DNA from: Psychromonas sp. CNPT3
GTDB lineage: Bacteria > Pseudomonadota > Gammaproteobacteria > Enterobacterales > Psychromonadaceae
DNA: 64,000 nt
NCBI RefSeq assembly: GCF_000153405.2
Contig: NC_020802.1
Coordinates: forward strand, 2,127,883-2,191,882
Direction of reading: 5' to 3'
The position numbers were made by a program, and so were the translations under genes. The notes under the pieces were generated by a model. That model ran no database searches. It saw only the letters and a program-made list of their open reading frames with translations, and was not told where the DNA came from. Of this stretch, positions 50,835 through 61,400 are shown piece by piece (the first letter of the stretch is position 1; each line of letters begins with the position of its first letter).

Positions 50835-53093
50835 TTAACTTAAAATCAACTCATTAGTATAACTAAACTCAATTTTATCCGTTCCCGAGTTAAGTGATAC
50901 GGTCACACTCCCCCCTTTTTGTAACTGTCCGAATAAGATTTCATTAGCCAATGGTTTTTTTATACGCTCTTGGATCAAACGCGCCATAGGACGAGCGCCC
51001 ATCGTGCGATCATAACCTTTTTTTGCAAGCCATTGACGCACGTCATTATTAATATCTAATGAGATCTGTTTTTTATCTAACTGAGCTTGTAATTGCACCA
51101 AAAATTTATCAACAACGCGAGCAATAACATCGATATCGAGATGATTAAACCAAATAATATTATCTAAACGATTACGAAACTCGGGCGCAAATAATTTTTC
51201 AATTTCATCCATCGCTTGTAATGAACTGTCTTGATCATTAAAACCTATCGCCGTTTTGTTAGTTTCGCGCACTCCCGCATTGGTGGTTAATACCAGAATG
51301 ATATTTCTAAAGTCAGCCTTACGGCCATTATTGTCGGTTAATGTACCGTGATCCATCACCTGCAATAAAATATTATAAATATCACTGTGTGCTTTTTCTA
51401 TTTCATCTAATAGCAGAACCGCATAAGGGTGCTTTGACACCGCGTCGGTCAACAATCCAGCTTGTTCGTGTCCTACATAACCAGGAGGCGCTCCTAATAA
51501 GCGTGATACGGTATGCTTTTCCATATATTCAGACATATCAAAGCGTAATAATTCAACGCCTAAAATATTCGCTAATTGTTGAGTAACTTCAGTTTTCCCG
51601 ACGCCAGTTGGCCCAGCAAAAAGAAAAGAGCCTACCGGTTTTTTCTCATCCGTTAGACCAGAACGACTTAAATGTATCGCATCGGTTAACACTTCTATCG
51701 CTTCATTTTGACCGAAAACGGTCATTTTTAAACGTTCGGATAATTTTGAGAGTTGCTCTTTATCTGAACTGCTTACTGAGTTTTGCGGAATACGCGCTAT
51801 TTTAGCAATGATCTCTTCTATCTCTGCCACATCAACATTTTTTTTACGTTGACTCGCAGGCAGTAATCGCATTTTAGAGCCTGCTTCATCAATCACATCT
51901 ATCGCCTTATCGGGAAGATATCTATCATTAATATATTTAGCACTGAGCTCGGCAGCTGCCATTAACGCTTTCGTCGTATAATGGATTTGATGATGCTCTT
52001 CATAACGCGAGCGTAATCCTAATAATATCTCAGCTGTTTCTTTAACAGAGGGCTCTAATACATCTATTTTTTGGAAGCGACGTGATAGTGCATGCTCCTT
52101 TTCAAAAACTTGTCCGTACTCTTGGTAGGTTGTTGATCCCATACAGCGTAATTTACCGCTACTTAGCAAAGGTTTAAGTAAGTTTGCAGCATCAAGTTGC
52201 CCACCTGTTGCAGCCCCTGCACCAATGATCGTATGGATCTCATCAATAAATAAAATTGAATTTTTTTCAAGTTCAAGTTGCGTTAGTACTTTCTTAAAGC
52301 GCTGCTCAAATTCACCTCGATATTTAGTGCCAGCAAGTAATGCCCCCATATCTAAACTGTAAATAATGTTATCTGAAATCACATCAGGAACATCACCATG
52401 TACAATCCGATAAGCAAGGCCTTCTGCTATCGCCGTTTTTCCGACGCCAGCTTCGCCCACTAATAATGGGTTGTTTTTACGTCGACGACATAATATTTGA
52501 ATACAACGTTCAACTTCTTTATCACGGCCAATTAAAGGGTCAATATGCCCTGCTTCGACTTGTTCATTCAAGTTAATAGTGAAAGCTAACTCTTCATGCT
52601 CTTCAATGACTTTTTCCGTACTTTGTTGCTGATAAATAGCCATAGATGCGTCTTCGATCGGCGCAATCATTCCATGTGATATATAGTTAACCACATCTAA
52701 ACGCGTCAGTTTGGCTCTTTTAAGGAGAAAAACGGCATGTGATTCTTGCTCACTAAAAATAGCCACCAGCACACTATTTGCAGAAACATCGGTATGACCT
52801 GATGACTGCACATGAAAAATAGCACGTTGTAATACGCGCTCAAAAGCGATAGTGGGTTGTATTTCTATTTCATGGGTAAGTACTTCTGGGCGAACGGGGC
52901 TATTTTCAAGAAACGCAACAAGATCGAGATGTAACGCACCTAAATCAACTGAGCAGGCTTTTAATAAGGCCTTACTTTCTTGATTTTCTAATAAAGCCAA
53001 TAACAAATGCTCTACCGTCATAAACTCATGCGATTTTTCAAATGCGAAACGAAAGGCTAAATCTAAACTGTTTTCTAATGGCTTATCTAACAT
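50835..53093 (-). CDS. clpA: ClpAP protease ATPase subunit ClpA
   Basis: 752 residues from the ATG at 53093, with GGAGG 6 bases upstream; longer upstream frames are not conserved. An N-domain (double repeat) binds ClpS, then two AAA+ modules: Walker A GEAGVGKT near 210 and GPTGVGKT near 490, and an IGF loop (IGFNDQ) for docking ClpP. It unfolds substrates such as N-degron proteins. It follows clpS. Confidence 0.97.
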   Translation of the reverse strand: MLDKPLENSLDLAFRFAFEKSHEFMTVEHLLLALLENQESKALLKACSVDLGALHLDLVAFLENSPVRPEVLTHEIEIQPTIAFERVLQRAIFHVQSSGHTDVSANSVLVAIFSEQESHAVFLLKRAKLTRLDVVNYISHGMIAPIEDASMAIYQQQSTEKVIEEHEELAFTINLNEQVEAGHIDPLIGRDKEVERCIQILCRRRKNNPLLVGEAGVGKTAIAEGLAYRIVHGDVPDVISDNIIYSLDMGALLAGTKYRGEFEQRFKKVLTQLELEKNSILFIDEIHTIIGAGAATGGQLDAANLLKPLLSSGKLRCMGSTTYQEYGQVFEKEHALSRRFQKIDVLEPSVKETAEILLGLRSRYEEHHQIHYTTKALMAAAELSAKYINDRYLPDKAIDVIDEAGSKMRLLPASQRKKNVDVAEIEEIIAKIARIPQNSVSSSDKEQLSKLSERLKMTVFGQNEAIEVLTDAIHLSRSGLTDEKKPVGSFLFAGPTGVGKTEVTQQLANILGVELLRFDMSEYMEKHTVSRLLGAPPGYVGHEQAGLLTDAVSKHPYAVLLLDEIEKAHSDIYNILLQVMDHGTLTDNNGRKADFRNIILVLTTNAGVRETNKTAIGFNDQDSSLQAMDEIEKLFAPEFRNRLDNIIWFNHLDIDVIARVVDKFLVQLQAQLDKKQISLDINNDVRQWLAKKGYDRTMGARPMARLIQERIKKPLANEILFGQLQKGGSVTVSLNSGTDKIEFSYTNELILS

Positions 53094-53136
53094 AATTGCC
53101 TCCATGGGTGCAAAGTTGGATCTCATTAATATTCAA

Positions 53137-53463
53137 TTATGCGTTTTTTTGCATTGAACAACGTAATGGATGTTCATTTTCCTGCGCATAATTCATCACT
53201 TGCATCACTTTTGTTTCTGCTATCTCAGCACTAAATGTGCCACAAATACCAATGTCATGATAATGAACATCTAACATTATTTGCGTTGCTTTATCCGTAC
53301 TTAATTGGAAAAAACGTTGCAACACATCTATCACAAAATCCATCGGCGTATAATCATCGTTATGTAATAACACGTTATACATTGCGGGTGGCTGTAATTT
53401 TGTTTCTAGTTTATCTAGTACTGCCGGACTATTACCTGTTTGTACCGAATTCTTATCACTCAT
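53137..53463 (-). CDS. clpS: ClpA adaptor ClpS
   Basis: 108 residues. A flexible N-terminal tail, then the N-degron pocket ([20 protein letters not shown]) and the [20 protein letters not shown] segment. It binds N-terminal Leu, Phe, Trp and Tyr and hands proteins to ClpA, encoded 43 bases downstream. It pairs functionally with Bpt, three genes away. Confidence 0.97.
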   Translation of the reverse strand: MSDKNSVQTGNSPAVLDKLETKLQPPAMYNVLLHNDDYTPMDFVIDVLQRFFQLSTDKATQIMLDVHYHDIGICGTFSAEIAETKVMQVMNYAQENEHPLRCSMQKNA

Positions 53464-53627
53464 ATTTCAGTTTAGTCTTATTTATTGATGTTACGAAAAC
53501 ATTTTACTGTGGATGAAGATCCTTAGGTTAATGTCCTCGACTCTAATGTGCAATAGAAAAGGAGAATATCATCATTGAAAATACAACGGCGTAGCCTTTA
53601 TTTAAAAAATATTTTATCTTCACCCAT

Positions 53628-53658
53628 AAAAAAAGGTAATATAAATTACCTTTTTTTT
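53628..53658 (-). terminator. Terminator of cheV
   Basis: AAAAAGGTAAT / ATTACCTTTTT arms around ATAA, with a T run on the minus strand, 18 bases after the cheV stop. Confidence 0.88.
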
Positions 53659-53676
53659 CCATCAATAAACGCCTTT

Positions 53677-54648
53677 TTATTCTTCTACATCTTCGTCATC
53701 ACTCTCTTTACCAAGTTTTATTTTTAATCTTTTTTGTACCGATTTGACTAAAAGATCCGGTTGAAATTTAGATAAAAGCGCATTACAGCCCACTTTATCT
53801 ACCATGGCCTGATTAAAACTGCCACTTAGCGACGTATTTAATACAATATATATGTCTTTAAGTTCTGGATGCTTACGTATTTCTGAGGTCAAACGATAAC
53901 CATCCATGATGGGCATTTCTGCATCTGTTATCAACATTAAAATTTCATCTTCTATCTTCTTACCTTCCTCAACCCAGCCTAATAATATAGTCAGCGCTTG
54001 TTGCCCATCGCAAGCCGGTATAATTTCAACACCTAATTGCGCAAGTGTCGTAGAAACTTGTTTACGCGCGGTTGATGAATCATCTGCATGCAATATTTTA
54101 ATGCCCTGAAATTCCTCTTTTATTTCATCATCAACGACGCCGTCAGAAATAGAGTATTGATAATTAACAATTTCAGCTAATACTTTTTCAACATCAATAA
54201 TTTCGACTAATTCGGTGTGATCCGGGTGCTCAATACGTGTTAGCGCTGTTAAATAATGATTTCGGCCCACGCCTGTCGGCGGATGCATTATCTCTCCCCA
54301 CGTCATATTGATAATGCGATCGACTTTACCCACCAAAAATCCTTGCACGGTGCGGTTGTATTCAGTGATGATCAAGTTACATTCTGCCGTCATCTCCAAC
54401 GGGCGAAAACCAATGGCTTCACGTAAATTAATCACCGGAATAGATTCGCCTCGGATCGTCGCAATCCCGATTATTTTTTCATGTGCATTAGGTAATTTAT
54501 TTAAACGAGGCATCGGTACCACCTCTTTAACTTTAAACACATTTATTGCAAATAATTGGTTACCCTGTAATTGAAAGAGTAATAATTCTAGTCGATTTTG
54601 TCCCACTAAATTGGTGCGTTTATCTACAGTTTCAATCATACTTGCCAT
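53677..54648 (-). CDS. cheV: Chemotaxis coupling protein CheV
   Basis: 323 residues from the ATG at 54648, which has AGGAAG 7 bases upstream. A CheW-like domain (about 15-165, with VVPMPRLNKLP and IRGESIPVINL) precedes a response-regulator receiver domain (about 180-310) with the acceptor Asp in LITDAEMPIMDG and the switch Thr in VLNTSLSG. It couples receptors to CheA with phosphorylation-based adaptation. An isolated gene here, with no other chemotaxis gene in the window. Confidence 0.96.
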   Translation of the reverse strand: MASMIETVDKRTNLVGQNRLELLLFQLQGNQLFAINVFKVKEVVPMPRLNKLPNAHEKIIGIATIRGESIPVINLREAIGFRPLEMTAECNLIITEYNRTVQGFLVGKVDRIINMTWGEIMHPPTGVGRNHYLTALTRIEHPDHTELVEIIDVEKVLAEIVNYQYSISDGVVDDEIKEEFQGIKILHADDSSTARKQVSTTLAQLGVEIIPACDGQQALTILLGWVEEGKKIEDEILMLITDAEMPIMDGYRLTSEIRKHPELKDIYIVLNTSLSGSFNQAMVDKVGCNALLSKFQPDLLVKSVQKRLKIKLGKESDDEDVEE

Positions 54649-54784
54649 GTTAATCTTCCTACTTGCCAATAATGTGTTTAAGCGTAGTTAACATTTTCGA
54701 CAATGGAAGTCAGTGTATTCTATTTTATATGGTTAATATGATCCGCATCTTATTATCTTCACTTTCAGACTCCGGGCTCAATAA

Positions 54785-54819
54785 CAAAAAAGCCTTTTGT
54801 AAGTACAAAAGGCTTTTTT
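54785..54819 (-). terminator. Terminator of nrdDG
   Basis: AAAAAGCCTTTTGT / ACAAAAGGCTTTTT arms around AAGT, T runs both ways, 27 bases after the nrdG stop. Confidence 0.92.
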
Positions 54820-54846
54820 GGAGGCATCTATTACTAAATGATAACT

Positions 54847-55308
54847 TTATAAATAATGAATGATTTGATTAGAACTACCTCGCCAAGCTAAATTGGGATC
54901 AGCGAGTTCTTGAATAAATTTTCCATCTATCAACACATCAATATAGGTTAATACTTGTCGCTGGCGCGCATCGAGTTCATCCCGTTTATAACCCGTCCAA
55001 ACCCAAATATCTTTATCAATACATTGCGCTTTAACGCGTTGCACCAGTTGTAAGACGGCATCTATATTTAAAGGGTGCAAAGGATCGCCTCCAGACAGGG
55101 TTAACCCTTGCTTTTTTATACGCGTATCGTTTAAATCTTTAATGATTTGATCTTCCATTGCCATATCAAATAGATGACCAGAGCAAAGAGACCACGTTGA
55201 TTTATTGTAGCAACCTCGACATGCATGCACGCAACCCGAGACAAAAAGAGTGCAACGCGTGCCCACTCCATTTATCACATCTACCGGGTAATACTGACCA
55301 TAATTCAT
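54847..55308 (-). CDS. nrdG: Anaerobic ribonucleotide reductase activating protein
   Basis: Radical-SAM protein of 153 residues. The cluster motif CVHACRGC (Cx3Cx2C) is near 26-33, with GGDPL as the SAM-contact motif. It makes the glycyl radical on NrdD. The start overlaps the nrdD stop by one base (TAATG). Confidence 0.97.
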   Translation of the reverse strand: MNYGQYYPVDVINGVGTRCTLFVSGCVHACRGCYNKSTWSLCSGHLFDMAMEDQIIKDLNDTRIKKQGLTLSGGDPLHPLNIDAVLQLVQRVKAQCIDKDIWVWTGYKRDELDARQRQVLTYIDVLIDGKFIQELADPNLAWRGSSNQIIHYL

Positions 55309-57425
55309 TATAAATGTTTTACCCTACGTTTCACTTCTTCTTGTTTACCTTCATTAAACGGGCGCGCATCGGGGCTACCTAAATAGCCACAAACACGGCG
55401 AATAACAGATACTTTTTCAGCATCTGAATTGCCACAACTAGGGCAAACAAAGCCTTTACTGGTACAATCAAACTCACCATGAAAACCACACTCATAACAG
55501 TCATCTATGGGTGTATTGGTCCCGTAATAAGGCACGCGGCTGTAACTATAATCCCAAACATCCTCTAACGCTTTTAAGTTGTTTTGCATATTTGGATACT
55601 CGCCGTAGCAAATAAACCCGCCACTTGCGATGTCAGGATAACGCATTTCAAAGTCTAATTTATCGTACGGGTTAACTGCTTTTTCAACATCTAGGTGAAA
55701 ACTGTTGGTGTAATAGCCTTTATCCGTCACACCTTTAATGATACCGAACTGTTTTGCATCTAGGCGGCAAAAACGGTCGCATAAGTTTTCAGAAGGTGTG
55801 GAATATAAACTAAATGCATAACCACTTTCTTGCGTCCAACCCTCGGTGGCTTGTTTTAAATATTGCACCATTTTTAATGCTTTTTCTTGTTTGATAGGAT
55901 CATCAAAAAGATCTTTTTCAATACCAAATAAGGCATTACTCGCCTCATGCACGCCAATATAACCCAGTGAAATTGAAGCGCGTCCATTTTTAAAGATATC
56001 AGCGACACAGTCGTCCGCTTTTAAACGCACACCACAAGCCCCTTCCATATATAAGATAGGTGCAACGCTCGCTTTCACGTCTGACAAACGTTCTATACGT
56101 GTATCCAATGCTTTTTTAGCAATTTTCAAACTGGCATCTAATAATACATAAAATTGTTTTTCATCGCCGTTAGCTTGTAATGCAACGCGAGGCAAATTAA
56201 TACTCACCACACCTAAGTTATTACGTCCATCATGAATAAGCTCACCATTTTCTTCATAGGTACCTAAGAAACTACGACAACCCATAGGCGTTTTAAACGA
56301 TCCTGTTACCGAAACCACTTTATCAAAGTTTAAAATATCTGGGTACATACGTTTTGATGCACACTCTAGGGCAAGTTGTTTAATATCATAGTTGGCATCA
56401 TTAGGTTTTAAGTTCAATCCCTCTTTTATCGCAAACACTAATTTAGGGAAAACAGCCGTTTTTTTGTTTTTACCTAAACCTGCCATGCGAATTTTAAAAA
56501 TAGAGGTTTGAATTAATCGCGCTTCCCATGAAGTACCTAAACCAAAACCGAAAGTCACAAAGGGAGTCTGCCCATTGGCGGTATGTAACGTATTTACTTC
56601 ATACTCAAGCGATTGAAATGCGTCGTAACATTCTTTTTCTGTTTGTGCGATCGCATATTCTTCGACGTCTTTAATGCCCCATTTTTTCGCTGTTGCTAAA
56701 TGTTTTTGGTGACTTTTAGTGACATAAGGCGCAAGTGTCGTATCGATACCATTAATCGTTGTGCCACCATAAATGTGGCTTGCGACCTGCGCTATAATTT
56801 GCGCGGTTACCGCCGTTGCGGTTGAAATTGATTTAGGCTCTTCTATTTCAGCGTTACCCATTTTAAAACCTTGGGTAAACATGCCTTTAACATCAATAAG
56901 CATACAGTTAAACATCGGGAAAAAAGGCGCATAATCGAGATCATGGTAATGTATTTCACCGGCTTCATGAGCGCGCACAACGTCACGAGGTAAAATATAA
57001 GATTTGGCATAATGCTTGGCGACGATACCCGCAAGTAAGTCGCGCTGCGTTGGAATCACTTTACTGTCTTTATTAGCATTCTCATTTAATAGTGACGCAT
57101 TACTTTGCTCAATCAGGCCATGTATTTCACTATTTAGTTGGCTTTTACGTTCTCGGGCGATATCTCTGTCATGGCGATATTCAATATAGACTCGTGCTAA
57201 TTCAATATGACCACTTTTCATCAAGCTTGCTTCAACCGCATCTTGAATATGATGAATATCTACTTCTTTTTGTCCCTGTAGACGCAACTCAACCTCTTTG
57301 GCTATTGCAAATGCATCGACGTCTTTACAACGTGCGGCCCCAGATGCTTTTAAAATCGCTTCTGCGATACGCAATGCATTAAAAGGAACTTGACTACCAT
57401 CTCGCTTAATAACTACAGGTTTCAT
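55308..57425 (-). CDS. nrdD: Anaerobic ribonucleoside-triphosphate reductase
   Basis: 705 residues from the ATG at 57425 with GGAG 7 bases upstream. An N-terminal ATP-cone (VIKRDGSQVPFNALRIAEAI) controls activity; the active-site region MEGACGVRL, a four-Cys zinc site (CYECG, CPSCG), and the glycyl-radical motif RRVCGYLGSPDARPFN near the C-terminus are intact. It makes dNTPs without oxygen. The upstream region carries FNR and NrdR sites. Confidence 0.98.
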   Translation of the reverse strand: MKPVVIKRDGSQVPFNALRIAEAILKASGAARCKDVDAFAIAKEVELRLQGQKEVDIHHIQDAVEASLMKSGHIELARVYIEYRHDRDIARERKSQLNSEIHGLIEQSNASLLNENANKDSKVIPTQRDLLAGIVAKHYAKSYILPRDVVRAHEAGEIHYHDLDYAPFFPMFNCMLIDVKGMFTQGFKMGNAEIEEPKSISTATAVTAQIIAQVASHIYGGTTINGIDTTLAPYVTKSHQKHLATAKKWGIKDVEEYAIAQTEKECYDAFQSLEYEVNTLHTANGQTPFVTFGFGLGTSWEARLIQTSIFKIRMAGLGKNKKTAVFPKLVFAIKEGLNLKPNDANYDIKQLALECASKRMYPDILNFDKVVSVTGSFKTPMGCRSFLGTYEENGELIHDGRNNLGVVSINLPRVALQANGDEKQFYVLLDASLKIAKKALDTRIERLSDVKASVAPILYMEGACGVRLKADDCVADIFKNGRASISLGYIGVHEASNALFGIEKDLFDDPIKQEKALKMVQYLKQATEGWTQESGYAFSLYSTPSENLCDRFCRLDAKQFGIIKGVTDKGYYTNSFHLDVEKAVNPYDKLDFEMRYPDIASGGFICYGEYPNMQNNLKALEDVWDYSYSRVPYYGTNTPIDDCYECGFHGEFDCTSKGFVCPSCGNSDAEKVSVIRRVCGYLGSPDARPFNEGKQEEVKRRVKHL

Positions 57426-57447
57426 TTTTGACTCCAAACAGTAAGTA

Positions 57448-57463
57448 ACACTACATCTTGTGG
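57448..57463 (-). promoter_or_regulatory. NrdR box 1
   Basis: ACACTACATCTTGTGG agrees with the NrdR consensus (acaCwAtATaTwGtgt) at about 13 of 16 positions. It lies at the predicted transcription start. Confidence 0.65.
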
Positions 57464-57469
57464 TGCAGG

Positions 57470-57475
57470 ATTATA
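57470..57475 (-). promoter_or_regulatory. nrdDG promoter -10
   Basis: TATAAT on the minus strand, placing the likely transcription start near 57463. The FNR site centre at 57504.5 is then at -41.5. Confidence 0.6.
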
Positions 57476-57479
57476 CATA

Positions 57480-57495
57480 ACACTACATATAGATA
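57480..57495 (-). promoter_or_regulatory. NrdR box 2
   Basis: ACACTACATATAGATA, about 12 of 16 consensus positions, separated from box 1 by 16 bp (32 bp start to start), the usual spacing of NrdR pairs. Confidence 0.6.
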
Positions 57496-57497
57496 TG

Positions 57498-57511
57498 TTG
57501 ATGCATATCAA
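57498..57511 (-). promoter_or_regulatory. FNR binding site
   Basis: TTGATGCATATCAA is an exact match to TTGAT-N4-ATCAA. It fits oxygen-responsive activation of nrdDG. Confidence 0.8.
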
Positions 57512-57670
57512 CTTTTTTGAGATGTAAAAATATATCTAAATTTAGAAGATTTTACTTGCACTTTTTGTACCTATTAATTCACGTTTACATCTATTGATAG
57601 TGATGACTCACGCTCAAAAAAAATATAAATAAAAAATCTTAGTGCACTTGTTATTATTAGCGGAGTAGTT

Positions 57671-57679
57671 TGGTATAAT
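57671..57679 (+). promoter_or_regulatory. Extended -10 promoter for rnfA
   Basis: TGGTATAAT, a perfect extended -10, about 50 bases upstream of the rnfA ATG. No strong -35 at 17 bp; such promoters do not need one. Confidence 0.55.
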
Positions 57680-57729
57680 TAATTCTACTGATGGTAAAAC
57701 AATTCTAACCCGCTCCGGATCACACTCTA

Positions 57730-58308
57730 ATGACTGATTATTTTTTACTCTTTTTTGGCACCGTGCTCGTCAATAACTTTGTGTTAGTCAAATTTCTTGG
57801 CTTATGCCCAGTTATGGGCGTCTCAAATAAAGTTGAAACCGCGGTGGGTATGTCCTTTGCGACGACGTTTGTTTTAACATTAACAGCAGCCTTATCCTAT
57901 ATTGTAAATAGCTACCTTTTGCAGCCTCTGCATTTAATGTATTTGCAAACCTTAAGCTTTATTCTCGTTATCGCCGTTGTTGTACAATTTACAGAAATGG
58001 TCATGCATAAAACCAGTCCCACTTTATATCGACTGTTAGGTATTTTCCTGCCTTTGATCACCACAAATTGTGCCATTTTAGGCTTGGCATTACTTAATAT
58101 TAATGCCGAGCACAATTTTGTTGAATCGATTGTTTATGGCTTTAGTGCTGGCGTTGGTTTTTCTCTGGTTTTAGTTCTATTTTCATCCATGCGCGAACGT
58201 TTAGCCGCCTCTGACGTACCCTTACCTTTTCAAGGCTCCTCAATTGCAATGATCACAGCCGGGTTAATGGCCCTCGCCTTTATGGGTTTCACAGGTCTGA
58301 TCAAATGA
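57730..58308 (+). CDS. rnfA: Rnf complex subunit A
   Basis: 192-residue membrane protein with six spans, homologous to NqrE. The TNCAILG motif and [13 protein letters not shown] carry the Cys of the membrane iron centre. First gene of rnfABCDGE-nth, the usual gammaproteobacterial order (rsx in E. coli). The complex moves electrons between NADH and ferredoxin coupled to ion transport, and keeps SoxR reduced in E. coli. Confidence 0.97.
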   Translation: MTDYFLLFFGTVLVNNFVLVKFLGLCPVMGVSNKVETAVGMSFATTFVLTLTAALSYIVNSYLLQPLHLMYLQTLSFILVIAVVVQFTEMVMHKTSPTLYRLLGIFLPLITTNCAILGLALLNINAEHNFVESIVYGFSAGVGFSLVLVLFSSMRERLAASDVPLPFQGSSIAMITAGLMALAFMGFTGLIK

Positions 58309-58321
58309 TGGAACAAACAAA

Positions 58322-58894
58322 ATGCTTATAAATATTGCAATTGCCATTTTTACACTCGGCTTATTAGGTGCGATTTTTGGGGTGTTATTAGGCTACTCAT
58401 CGATCCGTTTTAAAGTTAAATCTGATCCTATTGTTGAAGAGCTTGATGCCCTTTTACCACAAACACAATGTGGCCAATGCGGTTATCCAGGTTGTAAACC
58501 CTATGCGCAAGCTATCGCCAATGGGGATGCAATTAATAAATGCCCCCCCGGTGGTGAAGCGGTCATGATTCAACTGGCGCAAAGAATGGGTCTTGATCCC
58601 GCAGCCCTCGAAGGTGAAACAAAACCTAAGTTATTGGCTTTTATTCGTGAAGATGAATGTATTGGTTGTACTAAATGTATTCAAGCGTGTCCAGTGGATG
58701 CCATTTTAGGGGCGACAAGGCAAATGCATACCGTGATCACTGATGAGTGTACGGGCTGTGAACTTTGCGTCGCACCTTGCCCAACAGATTGTATTGATAT
58801 GCTACCTATCTCATTAAACACACACAATTGGCAATGGAATCTAGAGCGTATCCCCACTAAAACTGATACTAAGCATGTATATGAAAAAAAATAA
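58322..58894 (+). CDS. rnfB: Rnf complex subunit B
   Basis: 190-residue iron-sulfur protein. One N-terminal anchor (about 2-25), a 4Fe-4S domain with Cys50, Cys53, Cys58 and Cys74, then two ferredoxin clusters ([12 protein letters not shown] and [12 protein letters not shown]). It is the ferredoxin-side electron entry. It overlaps rnfC by 20 bases. Confidence 0.97.
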   Translation: MLINIAIAIFTLGLLGAIFGVLLGYSSIRFKVKSDPIVEELDALLPQTQCGQCGYPGCKPYAQAIANGDAINKCPPGGEAVMIQLAQRMGLDPAALEGETKPKLLAFIREDECIGCTKCIQACPVDAILGATRQMHTVITDECTGCELCVAPCPTDCIDMLPISLNTHNWQWNLERIPTKTDTKHVYEKK

Positions 58895-61400
58895 TAATAA
58901 TAGACTCAGTGATAAGCAATTAAAGCATATTAACGCTGGCCGGCTGTGGCAATTTCACGGAGGCATTCACCCCGATGAAAACAAACAGCAAAGTAATCAG
59001 TCGAGTATTGAAGATGCCGGTATTGCACCTTTTTTAGTGATAAGTGTTGAACACCGTGGACAGGTTCCCGAGTTGCTGGTTAATGTCGGTGATAGTGTAT
59101 TAAAAGGCCAAGCACTCACGAAACTTTATTCGGGTATGGCGGTGCAACATGCCAGTAGCTCTGGCGTGGTGGTTGCTATTGAAAAACATCCTGATTTACA
59201 TCCATCGGGACTTAGCTCGTTATCAGTGATCATAAAAACAGATGCACTAGATCGTTACATTAACATTGAAAAGCCTCTGCCTTATTGGCAGCAAAGTAGC
59301 CACTTTCTCATCGACGAAATTCAAAAAGCCGGTATTGTGGGCTTAGGGGGGGCGGGTTTCCCAACGCATTTAAAACTTAAAGGCCATGAGGCGACACAAT
59401 TATTGCTCATCAATGCAGCAGAATGCGAGCCTTACATCAGTGCGGATGATCGCTTAATGCAAGAGCATGCAAATGAAATTATTGCCGGCATCAATGTATT
59501 GCAACACATTCTAAATCCAAAACTCACGATCATTGCCATTGAAGACAATAAACCCCAAGCGATAGAAGCCCTCACCGAAGCGCTTAATACCACAAAAAAT
59601 CATATTATTATTCGTAAGATCCCGACACTTTATCCGTCTGGTAGTGAAAAACAACTGATTGAAATCATTACAGGAAAACAAACCCCCATCGGTAGACATC
59701 CGACTGATTTGGGTATTGTGATGCAAAATATAGGCACCGTCTTCGCAATTAAAGAAGCGCTTATTGATGGCAAGCCTTTGACATCTCGTATTGTCACCCT
59801 AACGGGGGATGCTATTGCTAAAAAAGGTAATGTCAGTGTGCGTATTGGCACACCTATCCAATATCTACTCGATAAATATCATTTTAATCCGAGTGCAGAT
59901 CAAAAAGTGATCATTGGAGGCCCGATGATGGGCTTTACTATCCAAGATTTACAAAGCCCCATTACAAAAAAATGTAATTGTATACTTGCGCCAACTATCC
60001 AAGAGATGCCAGAGGCGGAGCAAGAACAAGCGTGTATTCGTTGCTCTTATTGTGCTGATGCTTGCCCTGTAGAGCTGATGCCTCAACAACTACTTTGGTA
60101 CGCTAAAAACCAAGATCATAAAAAATTAGAAGCTTACAACCTGTCTTCTTGTATTGAATGTGGGATCTGCGCCTTTGTGTGCCCCAGTACTATCCCTCTT
60201 GTTGATTATTATCGTATTGCTAAAGCCGAAATACACACCGCAAAAAAAGAAAGTCAGCAAGCTGATATTGCACGTCAACGTCATGAAAAACGCGAAGCGA
60301 GGCTGATCCAATCAAAAATCGACAGGCAAGCTAAGCACAAATTGGCAGCAGAGAAACGTAAAGCACAAATGCAAGCACAAAATGGTGGCAAAGATATTAT
60401 TGCAGACGCCCTTGCGCGTGCAAAAGCTAAAAAAGAAGCGCTACAAAGTGCTGAGCAAACATCAATTCCAGCGCAATCTAATAGTAATGATGCGCCCATC
60501 GATCTTAGAAAGTCCGGCGTAGCGGCTGCGATTGCCCGCGCCAAAGCTAAAAAAGCAGCCCTGTTAAATACAGATACGAGTAGCAATCAAAGCGTCGATC
60601 CTGCGCCTGAACAATCAAATAGTAATAACGAACCCATCGATCCTCGAAAAGCCAGCGTTGCTGCAGCGATTGCCCGCGCCAAAGCTAAAAAAGCAGCCCT
60701 GTTAAATACAGATACAAGTAGCAATCAAAGCGTCGATCATGCGCCTGAACAATCAAATAATAATAACGAACCCATCGATCCTCGAAAAGCCAGCGTTGCA
60801 GCAGCGATTGCGCGCGCCAAAGCTAAAAAAGCAGCCCTGTTAAATACCGATGCAAGTAGCAATCAAAGCGTAGATCCTGCGCCTGAACAATCAAATAGTA
60901 ATAACGAACCCATCGATCCTCGCAAAGCTGGCGTTGCGGCTGCGATTGCGCGCGCAAAAGCTAAAAAATCAGCACGGCAGAGTGCGGATAAGAGTGCGGA
61001 TAATAATGAGATTAATAGTAGTGAAAAGAGTAGCGAGCAAAGCGTAGATCATGCGCCAGAACAATCAACAAGTAATGACGCGCTAATCGATCCTCGAAAA
61101 GCTAGCGTAGCAGCTGCGATTGCCCGCGCAAAAACCAAAAAAGAAGCCCGACAAAATGCAATAAAACAAGACGATACGACAGCCCCAGCAACAGAAATAG
61201 ATAATACAAAGATCATTGCAGAGCGCAAAGAGCGCAAAGCACAAGCCCGAAAATATCAACAAAATAAATTAGAAAATGAAATGAAGCATAGCGTTACAGA
61301 AGATGCAGATAAAAGTGACCTGCAAATAAAAAAAGAAAAAATAGCAATCGTCATCGCCCGCGCTAAAGCTAAAAAAGCAGCACAAAAGGAACATAAATAA
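58875..61400 (+). CDS. rnfC: Rnf complex subunit C, with an extended repeat tail
   Basis: 841 residues. An N-terminal sandwich domain related to NqrA is followed by an FMN/NADH-binding Rossmann-like core ([16 protein letters not shown], with [12 protein letters not shown]) and two 4Fe-4S motifs ([12 protein letters not shown] and [12 protein letters not shown], about 385-440). Residues past about 510 are a Lys/Ala-rich tail with seven ARAK(A/T)KK motifs and 46-residue repeats. E. coli RsxC has a shorter tail of the same kind. Start at 58875 or 58881; both lack a strong ribosome site. Confidence 0.96.
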   Translation: MYMKKNNNNRLSDKQLKHINAGRLWQFHGGIHPDENKQQSNQSSIEDAGIAPFLVISVEHRGQVPELLVNVGDSVLKGQALTKLYSGMAVQHASSSGVVVAIEKHPDLHPSGLSSLSVIIKTDALDRYINIEKPLPYWQQSSHFLIDEIQKAGIVGLGGAGFPTHLKLKGHEATQLLLINAAECEPYISADDRLMQEHANEIIAGINVLQHILNPKLTIIAIEDNKPQAIEALTEALNTTKNHIIIRKIPTLYPSGSEKQLIEIITGKQTPIGRHPTDLGIVMQNIGTVFAIKEALIDGKPLTSRIVTLTGDAIAKKGNVSVRIGTPIQYLLDKYHFNPSADQKVIIGGPMMGFTIQDLQSPITKKCNCILAPTIQEMPEAEQEQACIRCSYCADACPVELMPQQLLWYAKNQDHKKLEAYNLSSCIECGICAFVCPSTIPLVDYYRIAKAEIHTAKKESQQADIARQRHEKREARLIQSKIDRQAKHKLAAEKRKAQMQAQNGGKDIIADALARAKAKKEALQSAEQTSIPAQSNSNDAPIDLRKSGVAAAIARAKAKKAALLNTDTSSNQSVDPAPEQSNSNNEPIDPRKASVAAAIARAKAKKAALLNTDTSSNQSVDHAPEQSNNNNEPIDPRKASVAAAIARAKAKKAALLNTDASSNQSVDPAPEQSNSNNEPIDPRKAGVAAAIARAKAKKSARQSADKSADNNEINSSEKSSEQSVDHAPEQSTSNDALIDPRKASVAAAIARAKTKKEARQNAIKQDDTTAPATEIDNTKIIAERKERKAQARKYQQNKLENEMKHSVTEDADKSDLQIKKEKIAIVIARAKAKKAAQKEHK
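60507..61140 (+). repeat. 138-bp tandem repeats in the rnfC tail
   Basis: Units begin at 60507, 60645, 60783 and 60921, each 138 bp (46 codons, RK-x-(S/G)[12 protein letters not shown]...). A further unit starts at 61095 after a 36-bp longer copy. The frame is kept throughout. Neighbouring units are nearly identical, which suggests recent duplication. Confidence 0.9.

Noticed and set aside
60507-61140. CRISPR-like regular repeats
   Set aside because: The repeats are 138 bp, keep one reading frame in rnfC and have no unique spacers.
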